Source: Segatella albensis DSM 11370 = JCM 12258 (GTDB lineage Bacteria > Bacteroidota > Bacteroidia > Bacteroidales > Bacteroidaceae). Taken from it: DNA of 64,000 bases. Made by a program: the position numbers and the translations under genes. The notes below the pieces were generated by a model. That model was not told the origin of the DNA, made no database searches, and saw nothing but the letters and a program-made list of their open reading frames with translations. Positions within the stretch are counted from its first letter, which is position 1; each line of letters starts with the position of its first letter. The stretch spans positions 47,189 to 111,188 of the forward strand of contig NZ_AUFP01000010.1 in assembly GCF_000426565.1 (NCBI RefSeq). The letters are read 5' to 3'. Positions 34,998-46,146 of this stretch are shown here, one piece after another.

Positions 34998-36389
34998 TTA
35001 GAATTCTGCATTCTTCGGAGTACGAGGGAAAGGTATAACATCGCGGATGTTTTGCATTCCCGTAACAAACAGGATAAGTCGTTCGAAACCAAGACCGAAT
35101 CCTGCATGTGGACAAGAACCGTACTTGCGGGTATCGAGATACCAACTGTAGCTTTCTTTCTCCATTCCACGTGACTCGATTTCACCAATCAACTTATCAT
35201 AGCTCTCTTCACGAACTGATCCACCGATGATCTCACCAATACGTGGGAACAGTACGTCTGTTCCTTGCATGGTCTTGCCATCTGGATTCTTCTTCATATA
35301 GAAGGCCTTGATCTCACTAGGATAATCGGTCATGATAACAGGACGCTTGAAGTGCTCCTCTACGAGATAGCGCTCGTGCTCACTGCTCAGATCCATACCC
35401 CAACCGGTGATAGGGAACTCGAACTTGTGACCGTTCTTTACTGCTTCCTCAAGAATCTTGATTCCTTCTGTGTAAGGAAGACGTACAAAGTCTTCTTTGA
35501 CTACTGACTCCAGTGTCTGAAGAAGGGTCTTATCGATCATCTTGTTCAGGAACTCAAGATCGTCCTTGCAGTTATCAAGTGCCCAACGTACACAGTATTT
35601 AATAAAGTCTTCCTCGAGATCCATCAGTCCTTCCTGATCAAGGAAGGCTACCTCTGGCTCAATCATCCAAAACTCTGCCAAGTGGCGAGGTGTATTGGAA
35701 TTCTCTGCACGGAAGGTTGGACCAAAGGTGTAGATAGCTCCTAAGGCTGTAGCGCCAAGCTCGCCTTCAAGCTGACCACTTACGGTAAGGTTGGTCTTCT
35801 TACCGAAGAAATCGCGGTCGTAAGCAACTTCACCATCCTTACCGGTACGGTTCAAGTCTAGTGTTGTTACCTGGAACATCTCACCGGCACCTTCGGCATC
35901 ACTTGCTGTGATCAGTGGGGTGTTGAAATAATAGAATCCATGCTCGTGGAAATACTTATGGATAGCAATTGCCATATTATGACGAATACGGAAAACTGCT
36001 CCAAAGGTATTTGTACGAAGGCGGAGATGAGCATATTTACGCATATACTCGAAACTCTGGCCTTTCTTCTGCATTGGATAGTCGTTAGGACAAAGTCCAT
36101 AGATTTCTATCTCCTTGCTCTGTATCTCTGATGCTTGGCCCTTACCCTGACTCTCTACGAGTGTACCTACTACGCTGATACAAGCGCCTGTGGTTATGCT
36201 CTTTAAAGCGTCTGCGTCCATTGTAGCAGGATCTACTACAATCTGGATATTCTTTATTGTAGAGCCATCATTCAAAGCTATGAAGTCGACAGCTTTGCTG
36301 CTTCGATGGGAACGTACCCATCCCTTTACATTAATGTCTTTACCAAAGTCGGTACTCTGAAGAGCATCAACAACTTTTGTTCTTTTCAT
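34998..36389 (-). CDS. asnS: asparaginyl-tRNA synthetase
   Basis: The protein has 463 residues: an N-terminal OB fold ([23 protein letters not shown]) and a class IIb catalytic core with motif 2 [22 protein letters not shown] and motif 3 [15 protein letters not shown]. It charges tRNA-Asn directly. The pseudouridine synthase gene upstream ends 20 bp before it, so they are probably co-transcribed. Confidence 0.96.
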   Translation of the reverse strand: MKRTKVVDALQSTDFGKDINVKGWVRSHRSSKAVDFIALNDGSTIKNIQIVVDPATMDADALKSITTGACISVVGTLVESQGKGQASEIQSKEIEIYGLCPNDYPMQKKGQSFEYMRKYAHLRLRTNTFGAVFRIRHNMAIAIHKYFHEHGFYYFNTPLITASDAEGAGEMFQVTTLDLNRTGKDGEVAYDRDFFGKKTNLTVSGQLEGELGATALGAIYTFGPTFRAENSNTPRHLAEFWMIEPEVAFLDQEGLMDLEEDFIKYCVRWALDNCKDDLEFLNKMIDKTLLQTLESVVKEDFVRLPYTEGIKILEEAVKNGHKFEFPITGWGMDLSSEHERYLVEEHFKRPVIMTDYPSEIKAFYMKKNPDGKTMQGTDVLFPRIGEIIGGSVREESYDKLIGEIESRGMEKESYSWYLDTRKYGSCPHAGFGLGFERLILFVTGMQNIRDVIPFPRTPKNAEF

Positions 36390-36409
36390 TTGTATCTGTT
36401 TGTGTTTGT

Positions 36410-37789
36410 TTATTCAAAGGCTCCCATGCGAAGCATATCTACTTCCTTCTCTGTGAGGAAGCGCCAATCGCCACGGCGAAGATTCTTCTTGGTAAGTCCT
36501 GCGAACTGTACACGATCCAATTTTACTACACGATAGCCTAGGCTCTCGAAAATACGACGAACGATACGGTTCTTGCCGCTATGAATCTCGATACCTACCT
36601 GGCTCTTGTCGCGCTCATCTGCGTAATCTACTGCGTCTGCCTGGATTTCTCCATCCTCCAATGTGATACCATCACGAATCTGCTGAAGATCATGAGCTGT
36701 AACATTCTTATCGAGATGTACGTGGTAGACTTTCTTCTTCAAGAACTTTGGATGTGTCAACTTACTTGCTAAGTCGCCATCGTTGGTAAGAAGAAGTACA
36801 CCTGTGGTGTTACGGTCGAGACGACCTACTGGATAGATACGCTCTGGGCATGCATCCTTGACAAGGTCCATAACGGTCTTGCGCTGCTGTGGATCGTCAC
36901 TTGTAGTAACATAATCCTTTGGCTTGTTCAACAATACATAAACTTTCTTCTCCAGAGAAACGGTCTGATCATGGAACTTAACTTCATCGGTACGAACAAC
37001 CTTTGTACCAAGTTCTGTAACGACTTCGCCATTTACAGAAACAACTCCTGCCTGGATGTATTCATCTGCCTCACGACGTGAGCAAACACCTGCATTGGCA
37101 AGATATTTGTTCAAACGAATTGGCTCATTTGGATCGATATTCTCTTCCTTATATTCGATACGCTTCTTCATGCTATACTTAGCATTTGGATCGTAATCTG
37201 CTGAATGCGGACGATAGCCACGATTATTGTTGTAACCTCCACGATTGCTGTTGTAACCACCGCGTGACTGATAGCCGCCACGATTGTTTCCATAACCTGA
37301 ACGGTTGTTGTTATAGCCACCACGATTGCTGTTGTTATAACCGCCACGTGACTGATAACCACCATGGTTATTATATCCACCCCTTGGCTGGTAGCCACCT
37401 TCCTCTTCGTTATTGTTGTAACGAGGACGATAACCTCCCTGCTGACGAGACTGATAACCACCGCGGTTATTATTGTAGCCACCCCTTGACTGATAGCCAC
37501 CACCACGATTGTTGTTGTATCCGCCTCTTGGCTGGAAACTACGCTGTGGGCGCTCATTACCACTCTGGAGACCTGCTCCAAAGCCTTCTGGACGGAAACC
37601 ACCTTCGTCGTTGCTCATACTTCTTGATGAACTGTATGTGCGCTGACTGTGAATACGTGGACGCAATGGACGCCCATTTCCACGGTAATTTCGTTGATAA
37701 CCGCCTGCTGGGTTGTAGCCTTCACGGCTGCTCTCATTATTGTCTGCTGCAGACGAATCCTGAGGTTTGTTTTCAAATTCTGTATCCAT
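36410..37789 (-). CDS. 23S rRNA pseudouridine synthase (RluB/RsuA type) with Gly-Arg-Tyr-Asn-rich N-terminal domain
   Basis: The protein has 459 residues from [10 protein letters not shown]; the frame's earlier start is a GTG. Residues about 30-205 are low-complexity repeats of [11 protein letters not shown] and NNRGG, an RGG/YNN-type disordered tail. An S4 domain follows ([25 protein letters not shown]). The catalytic domain has [22 protein letters not shown] with the catalytic Asp, and a closing [13 protein letters not shown]. It isomerises a uridine in large-subunit rRNA. The tail is far longer than in Escherichia coli RluB and probably binds RNA, which is inference. Confidence 0.92.
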   Translation of the reverse strand: MDTEFENKPQDSSAADNNESSREGYNPAGGYQRNYRGNGRPLRPRIHSQRTYSSSRSMSNDEGGFRPEGFGAGLQSGNERPQRSFQPRGGYNNNRGGGYQSRGGYNNNRGGYQSRQQGGYRPRYNNNEEEGGYQPRGGYNNHGGYQSRGGYNNSNRGGYNNNRSGYGNNRGGYQSRGGYNSNRGGYNNNRGYRPHSADYDPNAKYSMKKRIEYKEENIDPNEPIRLNKYLANAGVCSRREADEYIQAGVVSVNGEVVTELGTKVVRTDEVKFHDQTVSLEKKVYVLLNKPKDYVTTSDDPQQRKTVMDLVKDACPERIYPVGRLDRNTTGVLLLTNDGDLASKLTHPKFLKKKVYHVHLDKNVTAHDLQQIRDGITLEDGEIQADAVDYADERDKSQVGIEIHSGKNRIVRRIFESLGYRVVKLDRVQFAGLTKKNLRRGDWRFLTEKEVDMLRMGAFE

Positions 37790-37871
37790 TTTCTTTTCTC
37801 TTTTTAGCCTCACGGCCTGTTGATAATTAAATTGTACTATTTATTAGTTTAATGTTTATATTTGTAGAATA

Positions 37872-39218
37872 CTACATTCCCGTATAATTATGAGGGGTGA
37901 TGGCCATAAGTTCGGCCTTTACCTCTTCACTGACATTCAATCCTTGGATAAATTCATGAATAGTCTCCTCTGTCATGGTCTTGTTCGTTCTCGTCAAAGC
38001 CTTCAAGGCTTCGTAAGGATGCGGATAAGCTTCACGACGTAAGATGGTCTGGATAGCTTCTGCAACGACTGCCCATGTATTGTCCAGATCTTCTTCTATC
38101 TTTGCTTCGTTAAGGATTAATTTCCTTAATCCTTTCAAGGTACTCTGGATGGCAATAACACTATGGCCGAGTGGTACTCCTATATTTCGAAGAACTGTAG
38201 AGTCGGTAAGGTCACGCTGTAATCTGCTCACTGGTAACTTCATTGCCAAGAACTGTAGAATTGCATTTGCAATACCGAGATTGCCTTCACTATTCTCAAA
38301 GTCGATAGGGTTTACCTTATGTGGCATAGCGCTTGAACCTACTTCTCCGGCCTTAATCTTCTGCTTGAAATATTCCATAGAGATGTACATCCAGAAATCT
38401 CTATCCATATCGATGATTATGGTATTGATTCTACGAATAGCATCGAAGATAGAACCTAAATGATCATAATTGCTAATCTGGGTTGTCCATTGTTCACGCT
38501 CCAAACCTAACTTTTCTGAAACGAACTTATTTCCAAACTCTCTCCAGTTATAAGTTGGATATGCTACATGATGTGCATTGTAGTTGCCCGTCGCTCCACC
38601 AAACTTGGCAGTGAAACGGCATGATTTCAACAGGTCCAACTGCTCTGTAAGTCGATAAACAAAGACCTCGATTTCCTTACCCAAACGAGTAGGTGATGCT
38701 GGCTGACCATGGGTCTTGGCAAGCATTGGTACTTCTTTCCATTCTTCTGCATACTGTTGCAACTGATCGATCAACTCTTGAATCTGAGGATAATAAACCT
38801 GCTCAAGAGCTTCCTTAATAGAAAGAGGTACACTGGTATTATTGATATCCTGTGATGTAAGACCGAAATGGATAAATTCCTTGAATGCTTCAAGTCCTCC
38901 AATTTTATCAAATTCTTCTTTAATAAAATACTCTACGGCTTTTACATCATGATTTGTGGTTTTCTCTATATCTTTTACGCGAGCTGCATCTTTCTCGTCG
39001 AAATGGCGATAAATATCACGAAGACGATCAAATAAAGCATGGTCGAATTCTGCTAGTTGCGGCAATGGTAATTCACATAATGTGATAAAATACTCAATTT
39101 CTACACGAACACGATACTTAATAAGTGCATACTCTGAAAAGTAGTTCGCAAGTGGTTCCGTTTTACTTCTGTAACGTCCGTCAATCGGAGATACGGCTGT
39201 TAATTGATCAAGGGTCAT
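37872..39218 (-). CDS. purB: adenylosuccinate lyase
   Basis: The protein has 448 residues in the fumarase/aspartase superfamily. The signature is GSSAMPHKVNPIDFENSEGN. Substrate motifs are LTAVSPIDGRYRSKTEPLANYFSE at the start and KTHGQPASPTRLGKEI with the catalytic His. It acts twice in purine synthesis (SAICAR and adenylosuccinate cleavage). The long E. coli-like type with PIDGRY is clear. Confidence 0.96.
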   Translation of the reverse strand: MTLDQLTAVSPIDGRYRSKTEPLANYFSEYALIKYRVRVEIEYFITLCELPLPQLAEFDHALFDRLRDIYRHFDEKDAARVKDIEKTTNHDVKAVEYFIKEEFDKIGGLEAFKEFIHFGLTSQDINNTSVPLSIKEALEQVYYPQIQELIDQLQQYAEEWKEVPMLAKTHGQPASPTRLGKEIEVFVYRLTEQLDLLKSCRFTAKFGGATGNYNAHHVAYPTYNWREFGNKFVSEKLGLEREQWTTQISNYDHLGSIFDAIRRINTIIIDMDRDFWMYISMEYFKQKIKAGEVGSSAMPHKVNPIDFENSEGNLGIANAILQFLAMKLPVSRLQRDLTDSTVLRNIGVPLGHSVIAIQSTLKGLRKLILNEAKIEEDLDNTWAVVAEAIQTILRREAYPHPYEALKALTRTNKTMTEETIHEFIQGLNVSEEVKAELMAITPHNYTGM

Positions 39219-39244
39219 AACTAATACGTATTATTAATAGACTG

Positions 39245-39252
39245 CAAATATA
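39245..39252 (-). promoter_or_regulatory. -7 box of purB
   Basis: TATATTTG on the minus strand, 26 bp before the ATG. Confidence 0.6.
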
Positions 39253-39327
39253 ACCATTTAAAACGAGAATTGCCTTATTAATAATGATAAATAAAATTAA
39301 AAATAGAATTCTGTTAAACTAAAAACA

Positions 39328-39360
39328 TAAAAAAAGAGTCTCACATCAGTAAGACTCTTC
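39328..39360 (-). terminator. terminator of the first tRNA-Val
   Basis: AAGAGTCT pairs with AGACTCTT (39334-39341 and 39352-39359). A T-run follows on the minus strand. Confidence 0.75.
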
Positions 39361-39363
39361 TAG

Positions 39364-39438
39364 TGGGCGTTGACGGATTCGAACCGCCGACCCTCTGCTT
39401 GTAAGGCAGATGCTCTAAACCAACTGAGCTAAACGCCC
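39364..39438 (-). tRNA. tRNA-Val (anticodon TAC), copy 1
   Basis: The acceptor GGGCGTT pairs with AACGCCC, discriminator A. The anticodon loop CTTACAA gives TAC. The T loop is GGTTCGAATCC. 75 nt, CCA not encoded. The sequence is identical to the second copy. Confidence 0.95.
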
Positions 39439-39458
39439 TTACTTTTGTAAAGCGATTG

Positions 39459-39466
39459 CAAAGGTA
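39459..39466 (-). promoter_or_regulatory. -7 box of tRNA-Val copy 1
   Basis: TACCTTTG on the minus strand, 20 bp before the mature 5' end. The flank is almost identical to copy 2. Confidence 0.65.
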
Positions 39467-39597
39467 TTGATTTTATTTGAAATTACCAAATCGTCGTCTA
39501 TATTTTTACATATTTTAATACTTAACACGATTTAGGCTCCATACAATCACAACAGATGTTCTCTCTGGGCTCAGCAAATATACACACTCAGAAAAAA

Positions 39598-39631
39598 CAA
39601 AAAAACCCTGCAATTCCGAAGAATTACAAGG
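39598..39631 (-). terminator. terminator of the second tRNA-Val
   Basis: An 11-bp stem with two wobbles around a TTCG tetraloop on the minus strand, then a T-run. It is unrelated in sequence to the first copy's terminator. Confidence 0.75.
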
Positions 39632-39642
39632 CTCACCCCTAG

Positions 39643-39717
39643 TGGGCGTTGACGGATTCGAACCGCCGACCCTCTGCTTGTAAGGCAGATGCTCTAAACC
39701 AACTGAGCTAAACGCCC
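39643..39717 (-). tRNA. tRNA-Val (anticodon TAC), copy 2
   Basis: Same 75-nt sequence as the copy at 39364. The upstream 50-60 bp are also nearly identical, indicating a local duplication of promoter plus gene. Confidence 0.95.
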
Positions 39718-39738
39718 CTTACTTTTGTAAGGCGATTG

Positions 39739-39746
39739 CAAAGGTA
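39739..39746 (-). promoter_or_regulatory. -7 box of tRNA-Val copy 2
   Basis: TACCTTTG on the minus strand, in the same position as for copy 1. Confidence 0.65.
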
Positions 39747-39789
39747 TTGATTTTATTTGGAATTACCAAATTTTTCAGATACTTTTTTA

Positions 39790-39826
39790 TCAAAAAAGAG
39801 AGTGATTCGGAAGAACCACTCTCTTA
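39790..39826 (-). terminator. terminator of the OmpA-family gene
   Basis: AAGAGAGTG (39796-39804) pairs with CACTCTCTT (39817-39825). A T-run follows on the minus strand. Confidence 0.8.
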
Positions 39827-39852
39827 TATTAGTTGAGTTGATAATATCAATA

Positions 39853-40992
39853 TTACTCAGCAACCTGTACAGTAGCACGACGGTTGAAAGAGATTGGAGA
39901 AAGCTCCTCAACACCACCGTTACCCTTAGCCTCGATGTTAGCGTTATCAACACCCATCTTAACAAGTTCCTTAGCTACAGTGTTAGCACGAGCCTCAGAC
40001 AACTTCTTGTTGAACTCAGCAGAACCAGTTGCCTTATCAGCATAACCGTTAACAACAAGCTTAGAACCATTGTCCTTTGCATACTTAGCAAGAGCCTGTA
40101 CGTTTACGAGATCCTTCTGAGAAGCGATTGTTGACTTACCAAGGTTGAAGAATACAGAGATTGGAGTGTTAACGAACTCCTTAGTTGTTTCAGCTGCCTT
40201 CTGGTTAGCAAGAAGAGTCTTAAGACGCTCGTTCTCTGCATTAGCATCGTTAAGCTGGTTCTTCAGAGCATCGATCTGTGACTGATGAAGTGCGTTCAAA
40301 GCATCTACATCAGGAACCTTGTTCCAAGTAGACTTACCAAGGTTGAACTGAAGACCAACCTCTGCATAAAGCTGGTTGTCCTGGTTGTCCCAACCACGAT
40401 GACGTGGAGCAGCAGCAACACCGTCAGCATCACCACTCATAAGGTTCCAACCACCTTCAGCATATACATTAAGGTGCTTAGCAACCTTCCAAGAAGACTG
40501 AACACCAACGCTAGCTACGAAACCATATCTGTTATAAGTCATTGAACGAGAAACACCAGCACCAGCGAATGGGATAACATTCCATACACGGTTCTCATTG
40601 TAACCACAGAACAGGTTGCTCAAGTTGAACATTACCTGCTCGTTCAAAGTCCAATACTTGTTGCAGTTACCATAGTTATCACCATCAACAACTGCTTTAC
40701 CCCAAATACCCTGAGCCTTTGTACGAAGACCAAGACCTGGAGTGAACCACTTACCAATAGCAAGTGCAGCACCTGGATTAGAACGGAACTTGCGAAGAGG
40801 TAATCTTCTTAAATCCTGTCCGTGCTCCTCGTTAGAATACCATGCATTCCAATCTGCACCTACCTCGACAAACCAGTTGCTCCAGAATGAATTAGTAGCA
40901 ACACTGTACTTCAATTCTGGTGTTGCGTCTTCCTGAGCGTTTGCGCTCAAAGTAAGACCGACCATTGCCATTACGATCAATAATTTTTTCAT
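39853..40992 (-). CDS. OmpA-family major outer-membrane protein
   Basis: The protein has 379 residues. A signal peptide covers 1-19 (ends LSANAQ). An N-terminal barrel of about 200 residues shows WFVEVGADWNAWYSN and LNVYAEGGWNLM. A short coiled coil follows (DALKNQLNDANAENERLKTLLANQ). A C-terminal OmpA peptidoglycan-binding domain has LVVNGYADKATGSAEFNKKLSEAR and NRRATVQV. It anchors the outer membrane to the wall. Strong -7 box and terminator suggest high expression. Confidence 0.93.
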   Translation of the reverse strand: MKKLLIVMAMVGLTLSANAQEDATPELKYSVATNSFWSNWFVEVGADWNAWYSNEEHGQDLRRLPLRKFRSNPGAALAIGKWFTPGLGLRTKAQGIWGKAVVDGDNYGNCNKYWTLNEQVMFNLSNLFCGYNENRVWNVIPFAGAGVSRSMTYNRYGFVASVGVQSSWKVAKHLNVYAEGGWNLMSGDADGVAAAPRHRGWDNQDNQLYAEVGLQFNLGKSTWNKVPDVDALNALHQSQIDALKNQLNDANAENERLKTLLANQKAAETTKEFVNTPISVFFNLGKSTIASQKDLVNVQALAKYAKDNGSKLVVNGYADKATGSAEFNKKLSEARANTVAKELVKMGVDNANIEAKGNGGVEELSPISFNRRATVQVAE

Positions 40993-41048
40993 AACCTTAT
41001 TTGTTTAAATCAAAAAAAAATTCTACCTATTTACCCTATAGTTCGCTG

Positions 41049-41056
41049 CAAAGTTA
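41049..41056 (-). promoter_or_regulatory. -7 box of the OmpA-family gene
   Basis: TAACTTTG on the minus strand, 56 bp before the ATG. Confidence 0.6.
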
Positions 41057-41144
41057 ATAATTATTTTCATAAAACATCTTTTTTTAGAAAGAAAATGACA
41101 ACAAAAGTATTAAAAACATAAAATTTTCCTTTTCTTTGTTACTT

Positions 41145-42998
41145 TTATCCTAATAAATGTTCTATTTCCTGCTGTTTTAATATACACAGTATATTTTTCC
41201 CGTCAGGAGTATAATTTACATTATTACAAGCAAAGAGTTGATTTACAATATTTTCCATCTCACTATTGCTTAACACCTGACCTTGAGGGATTGCGGCATA
41301 TCTGGCCAACGACAGAGCCAATGACTTACAGATTTCTTCCTTCACGGTAGCTCCCTTTTCTATAGCTGCCTGAACCATATCACTGACAAGGTTCATGATT
41401 TTTATGCCATCTAATCCTGTCGGTACTGCATTAACTGCATAACTGTTACCACCCAGATCGGTCAATTCGAACCCCATCTCCTGCAACTCTGGTAGGATAT
41501 GCTGCAACATGACTTGATCGGAAGCACAAAACTGAACGACCTCTGGGAACAGTACTTTCTGAGATTCTATCTTTTTCTCTTTTAGTTGTTCCAGATACAT
41601 ATCAAACAGGATTCTGATATGTGCACGGTGCTGGTCGATGATCATCAAGCCAGACTTTACAGCCGTCATGATATATTTGCCCTTATATTGATAATGACTA
41701 GGAGATTTCTCGTCTATAATCTCATGCGATGTTTCTACAGAACTTTCTATTTCTCCATAATCAAATTCCTGAGTATCATCAAATAGATTCTTTGGCGCAT
41801 TTTGCAGTTCTCCTTCTCCCAATCCTTCATATAATTTCTCCCATTGTTGTGACACCTGATGGGAATTCTTGATATCAGAGGTAGTCTGCTGGAATGGATT
41901 ATACTGTGGATTATATTCCACCTTGGGACTGCTTGTCATATGCTGGCCGGGGTTATACACTGGGATATCAGGTTTTCCTGCGGTATCAAAATCAATCGAC
42001 GGAACATCATTGAACATTCCGATGGATTCCTTCACTGATGCCGACAAGATTTGCCAGATGGCCTGTTCATTCTCAAACTTAATTTCAGTCTTTGTAGGAT
42101 GAATATTGACATCTATATCTTCTGGTGCGACATCAAAATATATAAAGTATGGAATTTGTTCTCCTTCTGGTACGAGACGATCGAAAGCATTCATGACAGC
42201 CTTATGAAAATAAGGATGCTTCATATATCGTCCGTTAACAAAGAAAAATTGATGGGCACCCTTCTTACGGGATGATTCCGGTTTACCTACAAAACCTGAG
42301 ATTTTGCATAAGGTGGTATCAACTTTTACTGGAAGTAGATCTTGATTTAATTTTTTACCGAAGATATCGATAATTCGTTGTTTAACACTTCCTGCACGAA
42401 GATTGAAAAGTTCGACATCATTATTATGAACGGAAAAACAGATTTCCGGATAAACCAATGCGATTCGCTCAAAAGTTGTCAGGATGTTATTAAGTTCCGT
42501 AGTATTAGACTTCAGGAACTTTCTTCTGGCAGGGACATTGAAGAACAGGTTTTCAACCTTGAAATTACTTCCTACCGGGCACGAACATGGTTCCTGTCCC
42601 ATAACCTTAGAACCCGAGATAGTCAAAAGTGTGCCAACCTCATCTTTTTCCTGACGAGTTTTCAACTCCACTTGTGCAACAGCAGCAATAGAAGCCAAGG
42701 CCTCGCCACGGAATCCCATGGTATGCAGAGCAAACAAATCCTCGGCCTTTCGTATCTTCGATGTGGCATGACGTTCAAAAGAAAGTCGGGCATCAGTTTC
42801 TGACATTCCCTTGCCATCGTCAATAACTTGTATGGAAGTCTTTCCGGCATCCACGACAAAGACATGGATAGATTTAGCTCCCGCATCGACAGCATTTTCC
42901 ACCAACTCCTTAATAACGGAAGCTGGTCTCTGGATAACTTCGCCTGCAGCAATCTGATTTGCAACAGAATCTGGTAAGAGCTGAATGATATCACTCAT
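41145..42998 (-). CDS. mutL: DNA mismatch repair protein MutL
   Basis: The protein has 617 residues. The N-terminal GHKL ATPase has [28 protein letters not shown] and [14 protein letters not shown]. The C-terminal dimerisation domain follows a variable linker (about 330-420). The motif that is DQHAxxERxxYE in endonuclease-type MutL reads [14 protein letters not shown] here, and no CPHGRP-like end is seen, so nicking activity is doubtful; this is a family-knowledge inference. It overlaps the OstA-like gene by 8 bp. Confidence 0.94.
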   Translation of the reverse strand: MSDIIQLLPDSVANQIAAGEVIQRPASVIKELVENAVDAGAKSIHVFVVDAGKTSIQVIDDGKGMSETDARLSFERHATSKIRKAEDLFALHTMGFRGEALASIAAVAQVELKTRQEKDEVGTLLTISGSKVMGQEPCSCPVGSNFKVENLFFNVPARRKFLKSNTTELNNILTTFERIALVYPEICFSVHNNDVELFNLRAGSVKQRIIDIFGKKLNQDLLPVKVDTTLCKISGFVGKPESSRKKGAHQFFFVNGRYMKHPYFHKAVMNAFDRLVPEGEQIPYFIYFDVAPEDIDVNIHPTKTEIKFENEQAIWQILSASVKESIGMFNDVPSIDFDTAGKPDIPVYNPGQHMTSSPKVEYNPQYNPFQQTTSDIKNSHQVSQQWEKLYEGLGEGELQNAPKNLFDDTQEFDYGEIESSVETSHEIIDEKSPSHYQYKGKYIMTAVKSGLMIIDQHRAHIRILFDMYLEQLKEKKIESQKVLFPEVVQFCASDQVMLQHILPELQEMGFELTDLGGNSYAVNAVPTGLDGIKIMNLVSDMVQAAIEKGATVKEEICKSLALSLARYAAIPQGQVLSNSEMENIVNQLFACNNVNYTPDGKNILCILKQQEIEHLLG

Positions 42999-44679
42999 TA
43001 TTATTTCCTTTCTCTTTAGGTTTTTCTTCGGAACTTTCTATCTTTTGTAATGGTGCAGCATGTCGTTGTACAATCTTAAGGTTACCATCCCGTTTACCGC
43101 GCCATTCATAAATATCATCTTTGTTTATTGGTCTGATATAGTCATACCAAGCAAAGTTGGGCAGTTTCGACCTTGTCGGAGGAATCTGGGTCATCGGATA
43201 TCCTACTCCCGAGAACTTAGAAGTCCATATCTTCTGCACTTTTTGTTCTGGAGACATGAAGACTCGCATGGTGTCTGTCTCCAGATAATTGAGCATCATC
43301 AAGGAACTATCCTTATCGTTTATCGGATAATAAATAGACTGCACATTACCTATAGACTCACCTTCCTTAATCTTTCCATGGTCAAAATATGCATGCATCA
43401 CTTTAGATGTAATCTGGTTATAATGCTCACCATCAGACAGAAGTTCCACGGAGAGAGCCTGTCCCAGAACATCAGCCTTCCGAACTGTCGAATCATTCAT
43501 GTAAACATTAATCTGTTCACCCAGCAACTGCCGATTCTTTCCGTTCCAGGTAATTGGATCCTTATACATTGTCATACAAGAATCTGAAGTATTAAAGACC
43601 AAAGAGTCGCAAACTGCCTGCACATCATTTCTGAACACCCTCACATGTGGAAAGGCATGTACCTTACGATACACAGAATCCGTATTTATATTAAAGGTGT
43701 ATATCTTCATAGAATCCGAATGCATATAGAGCGTATCTTTGCGAGAATACTCTTTGGCAACTGGAGTCTTCGTGGCAAATCCATAACCTTTTTTCTCGTT
43801 ATATCTCAGATAACCACATGTAAGAGAATTCTTATTTCTCAAGTCCTTATAGATGACATTACCATAAGCTCGATTATTTCCATCCTTCACATAATAGAGG
43901 GTATCGGCAGTTATGGTTTTATCGCCATCAACTATTGTAGAGCGCCCAAACAGTTCGGCCTTGTCTCTCTTTGTATCATAATAGGCATTCTGCGTTGTAA
44001 CAACAGATTGCTTTGATTTGATCTTCGATCCGGGACCGACGATATGGGCCTTGGATTTGGCGACATCATAATATAAGGTATCTGTTGTGATTGTCTGTCT
44101 AGGGCTCTTCAACTTCACATTATAATAGAAGGCCGCCTGACGGGTATCCGTATTGTATTCTCCCCAATCAGCGACAAGGCGTTCCTTTCCGTCAATAAGG
44201 GTACCACCATCCATAAAGTTGGCAATATTATACAAGCGGTCGAAATCCAAGCTATCCGTTTTCAGCACCTGATGTCTATGGTGCAGCACAACATTCTTTC
44301 GAGCCTCCATTTTCTGCCATTGTCCGTCATAGAAAGCCCGTTCACAACTCAACGACAAAGTATCTCCTTGTTTGAAAAATACATGACCGAAAGCTTTTAC
44401 GGAATTGGATTCCTGGTAGAAATAAGCACTATCACATCGCAAAGACGCTCCCATATGCTTGAAAGCGACATGACCTTTTACGATCTGAGCACCAGGGTTA
44501 GGTCCATACTGATCGAATTTCAGAACATCAGCATGCAACAGATAAACACGTTCGTCTACCTTTTTGCGATGTTTTCTTGGTCCTGCTACAGCACTTACCA
44601 AATATAGCCCAAATAGGCATAGAATAATCATGAAGAGTATTCTATGCCCAAATATATTATTATATGTTATTTTTTTCAT
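42991..44679 (-). CDS. OstA-like LPS transport protein
   Basis: The protein has 562 residues. A signal or anchor helix at about 13-33 is followed by beta-rich OstA/LptA-type repeats: [86 protein letters not shown]. It belongs to the Bacteroidota OstA-like family thought to bridge LPS across the periplasm. It is coupled to the SurA-like gene by a 4-bp overlap and to mutL by 8 bp. Confidence 0.88.
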   Translation of the reverse strand: MKKITYNNIFGHRILFMIILCLFGLYLVSAVAGPRKHRKKVDERVYLLHADVLKFDQYGPNPGAQIVKGHVAFKHMGASLRCDSAYFYQESNSVKAFGHVFFKQGDTLSLSCERAFYDGQWQKMEARKNVVLHHRHQVLKTDSLDFDRLYNIANFMDGGTLIDGKERLVADWGEYNTDTRQAAFYYNVKLKSPRQTITTDTLYYDVAKSKAHIVGPGSKIKSKQSVVTTQNAYYDTKRDKAELFGRSTIVDGDKTITADTLYYVKDGNNRAYGNVIYKDLRNKNSLTCGYLRYNEKKGYGFATKTPVAKEYSRKDTLYMHSDSMKIYTFNINTDSVYRKVHAFPHVRVFRNDVQAVCDSLVFNTSDSCMTMYKDPITWNGKNRQLLGEQINVYMNDSTVRKADVLGQALSVELLSDGEHYNQITSKVMHAYFDHGKIKEGESIGNVQSIYYPINDKDSSLMMLNYLETDTMRVFMSPEQKVQKIWTSKFSGVGYPMTQIPPTRSKLPNFAWYDYIRPINKDDIYEWRGKRDGNLKIVQRHAAPLQKIESSEEKPKEKGNNNE

Positions 44680-46139
44680 TTAACCCATCCTTCGTATTCG
44701 AAGTCACAATTCTTATACCTGTCATTCACCTTCACATAGGTGTTCTTTATCTTATTGACCACCCAATCGTGGATTTTCTTCTTTTTCTCATGCTGTAAGA
44801 CGACATCCTGCATCACCTGGAAATCTTCTGTTATCTTCGCACGATGTCCCTCTATTCGATTCTTCAGTTTGACGATAGCGACAACGGTCTTGCCCTTGGA
44901 ATTTACCATCTGAAATGGAGCAGAGATTTCATCCACCTTCAATGTGTCAACGACACGAGCTACCTCTGTTGGTAAATCCTTCATCTGGAATCGTGAGGTA
45001 CGCGTACCTTCCGATGTGTTTGCCATCAAACCATGATTGCTTCTTGTATCTTTGTCATCAGAGAAATATGATGCTGCAAGTTCGAAAGACAATTTCTTTT
45101 TCTTGATATCATTACCGATGGAATCCATCCGGAGGAAGGCTTCATCTATTTCTTCCTGAGAGACGCGAGGCTTACGCAGAATATGGCGAACCTTGATTTT
45201 GTCTCCACGTTTATCTATCAATTGGATAATATGGTAACCGAACTCACTCTCTACAATCTTTGAAATCTTACTAGGATCTGTCAAGTTGAAGGCTACATTT
45301 GCAAACGCAGGATCTAGCATACCACGTCCCATATAATCCAACTCACCACCTTGACGGGCTGAACCGGGATCTTCAGAATAGAAACGAGCCAATGTAGCAA
45401 AGGTTGTTTCACCCTTATTGATTCGGTCTGTATAATTTCGGAGTTCTTCCTTTACACGATTTATCTCTTCCTGAGAAATCTTAGGCTGTCGTGTGATAAT
45501 CTCCACTTCTACCTCTGTAGGAACGAAAGGTATACTATCTTCCGGAAGGTTCTTGAAATATGCACGTACCTGAGATGGGGAAACCTTTACATTTTCTTCC
45601 AGTTGTCTTTGCATCTTATCGATAAGGAGTCTGTCCTTGAAATCATCATGCAACTGAGAACGGAGTTGTGAAATTGTCATCTTACGATATTCCTCCAGTT
45701 TCTCCTTTGAGCCAATCAACTGAATCCAACCGTTGATCTGCTGATCCACACGCTGCATAACCTCAGACTCCGTGACATTGATACTATCTAGTTGGGCCTG
45801 ATGCAAGAACAGTTTCTGCACAGCTATCTGCTCCGGGATTCTACAATCTGGATCTCCCGAGAACTTTATTCCTTCCATTTCACTTTGCAGACGAAGATTC
45901 TCCACATCCGATTTAAGGATTGGTTCATCACCTACTATCCAGATTACTTCATCGATAATACTGTTAGGATCTGCTGGAACTTCAGCTTTTATCTTTTCTG
46001 TCTTTATAGAGTCGCTGTCTGCTTGCATTGATTTCTGCTGCATAGCTTTCACTGCACCAGTTTTCATAGCATTAGCGCTCATGCCTGCTATCAAGAGAAG
46101 AGCTACGAAGCCCAAAAATGTTTTATATCCAATTTTCAT
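44676..46139 (-). CDS. SurA-like periplasmic chaperone with PpiC domains
   Basis: The protein has 487 residues. A signal peptide covers about 1-24. The SurA N-domain is about 60-210 (IIDEVIWIVGDEPILKSDVEN). Parvulin-type domains follow; the first is VKEELRNYTDRINKGETTFATLARFYSEDPGSARQGGELDY with GRGMLDPAFANVAFNL and EFGYHIIQL. The second is shorter and divergent. It guides outer-membrane proteins through the periplasm. It lies next to the OstA-like gene and a second PpiC-type protein. Confidence 0.9.
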   Translation of the reverse strand: MKIGYKTFLGFVALLLIAGMSANAMKTGAVKAMQQKSMQADSDSIKTEKIKAEVPADPNSIIDEVIWIVGDEPILKSDVENLRLQSEMEGIKFSGDPDCRIPEQIAVQKLFLHQAQLDSINVTESEVMQRVDQQINGWIQLIGSKEKLEEYRKMTISQLRSQLHDDFKDRLLIDKMQRQLEENVKVSPSQVRAYFKNLPEDSIPFVPTEVEVEIITRQPKISQEEINRVKEELRNYTDRINKGETTFATLARFYSEDPGSARQGGELDYMGRGMLDPAFANVAFNLTDPSKISKIVESEFGYHIIQLIDKRGDKIKVRHILRKPRVSQEEIDEAFLRMDSIGNDIKKKKLSFELAASYFSDDKDTRSNHGLMANTSEGTRTSRFQMKDLPTEVARVVDTLKVDEISAPFQMVNSKGKTVVAIVKLKNRIEGHRAKITEDFQVMQDVVLQHEKKKKIHDWVVNKIKNTYVKVNDRYKNCDFEYEGWVK

Positions 46140-46146
46140 AATTCAA

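Noticed and set aside
37168..37830. Open frames on both strands across the pseudouridine synthase tail (Val/Ile/Thr-rich, or Cys/His-rich)
   Set aside because: They are shadows of the GGY/NNR codon repeats and have no promoter, start context or family resemblance.
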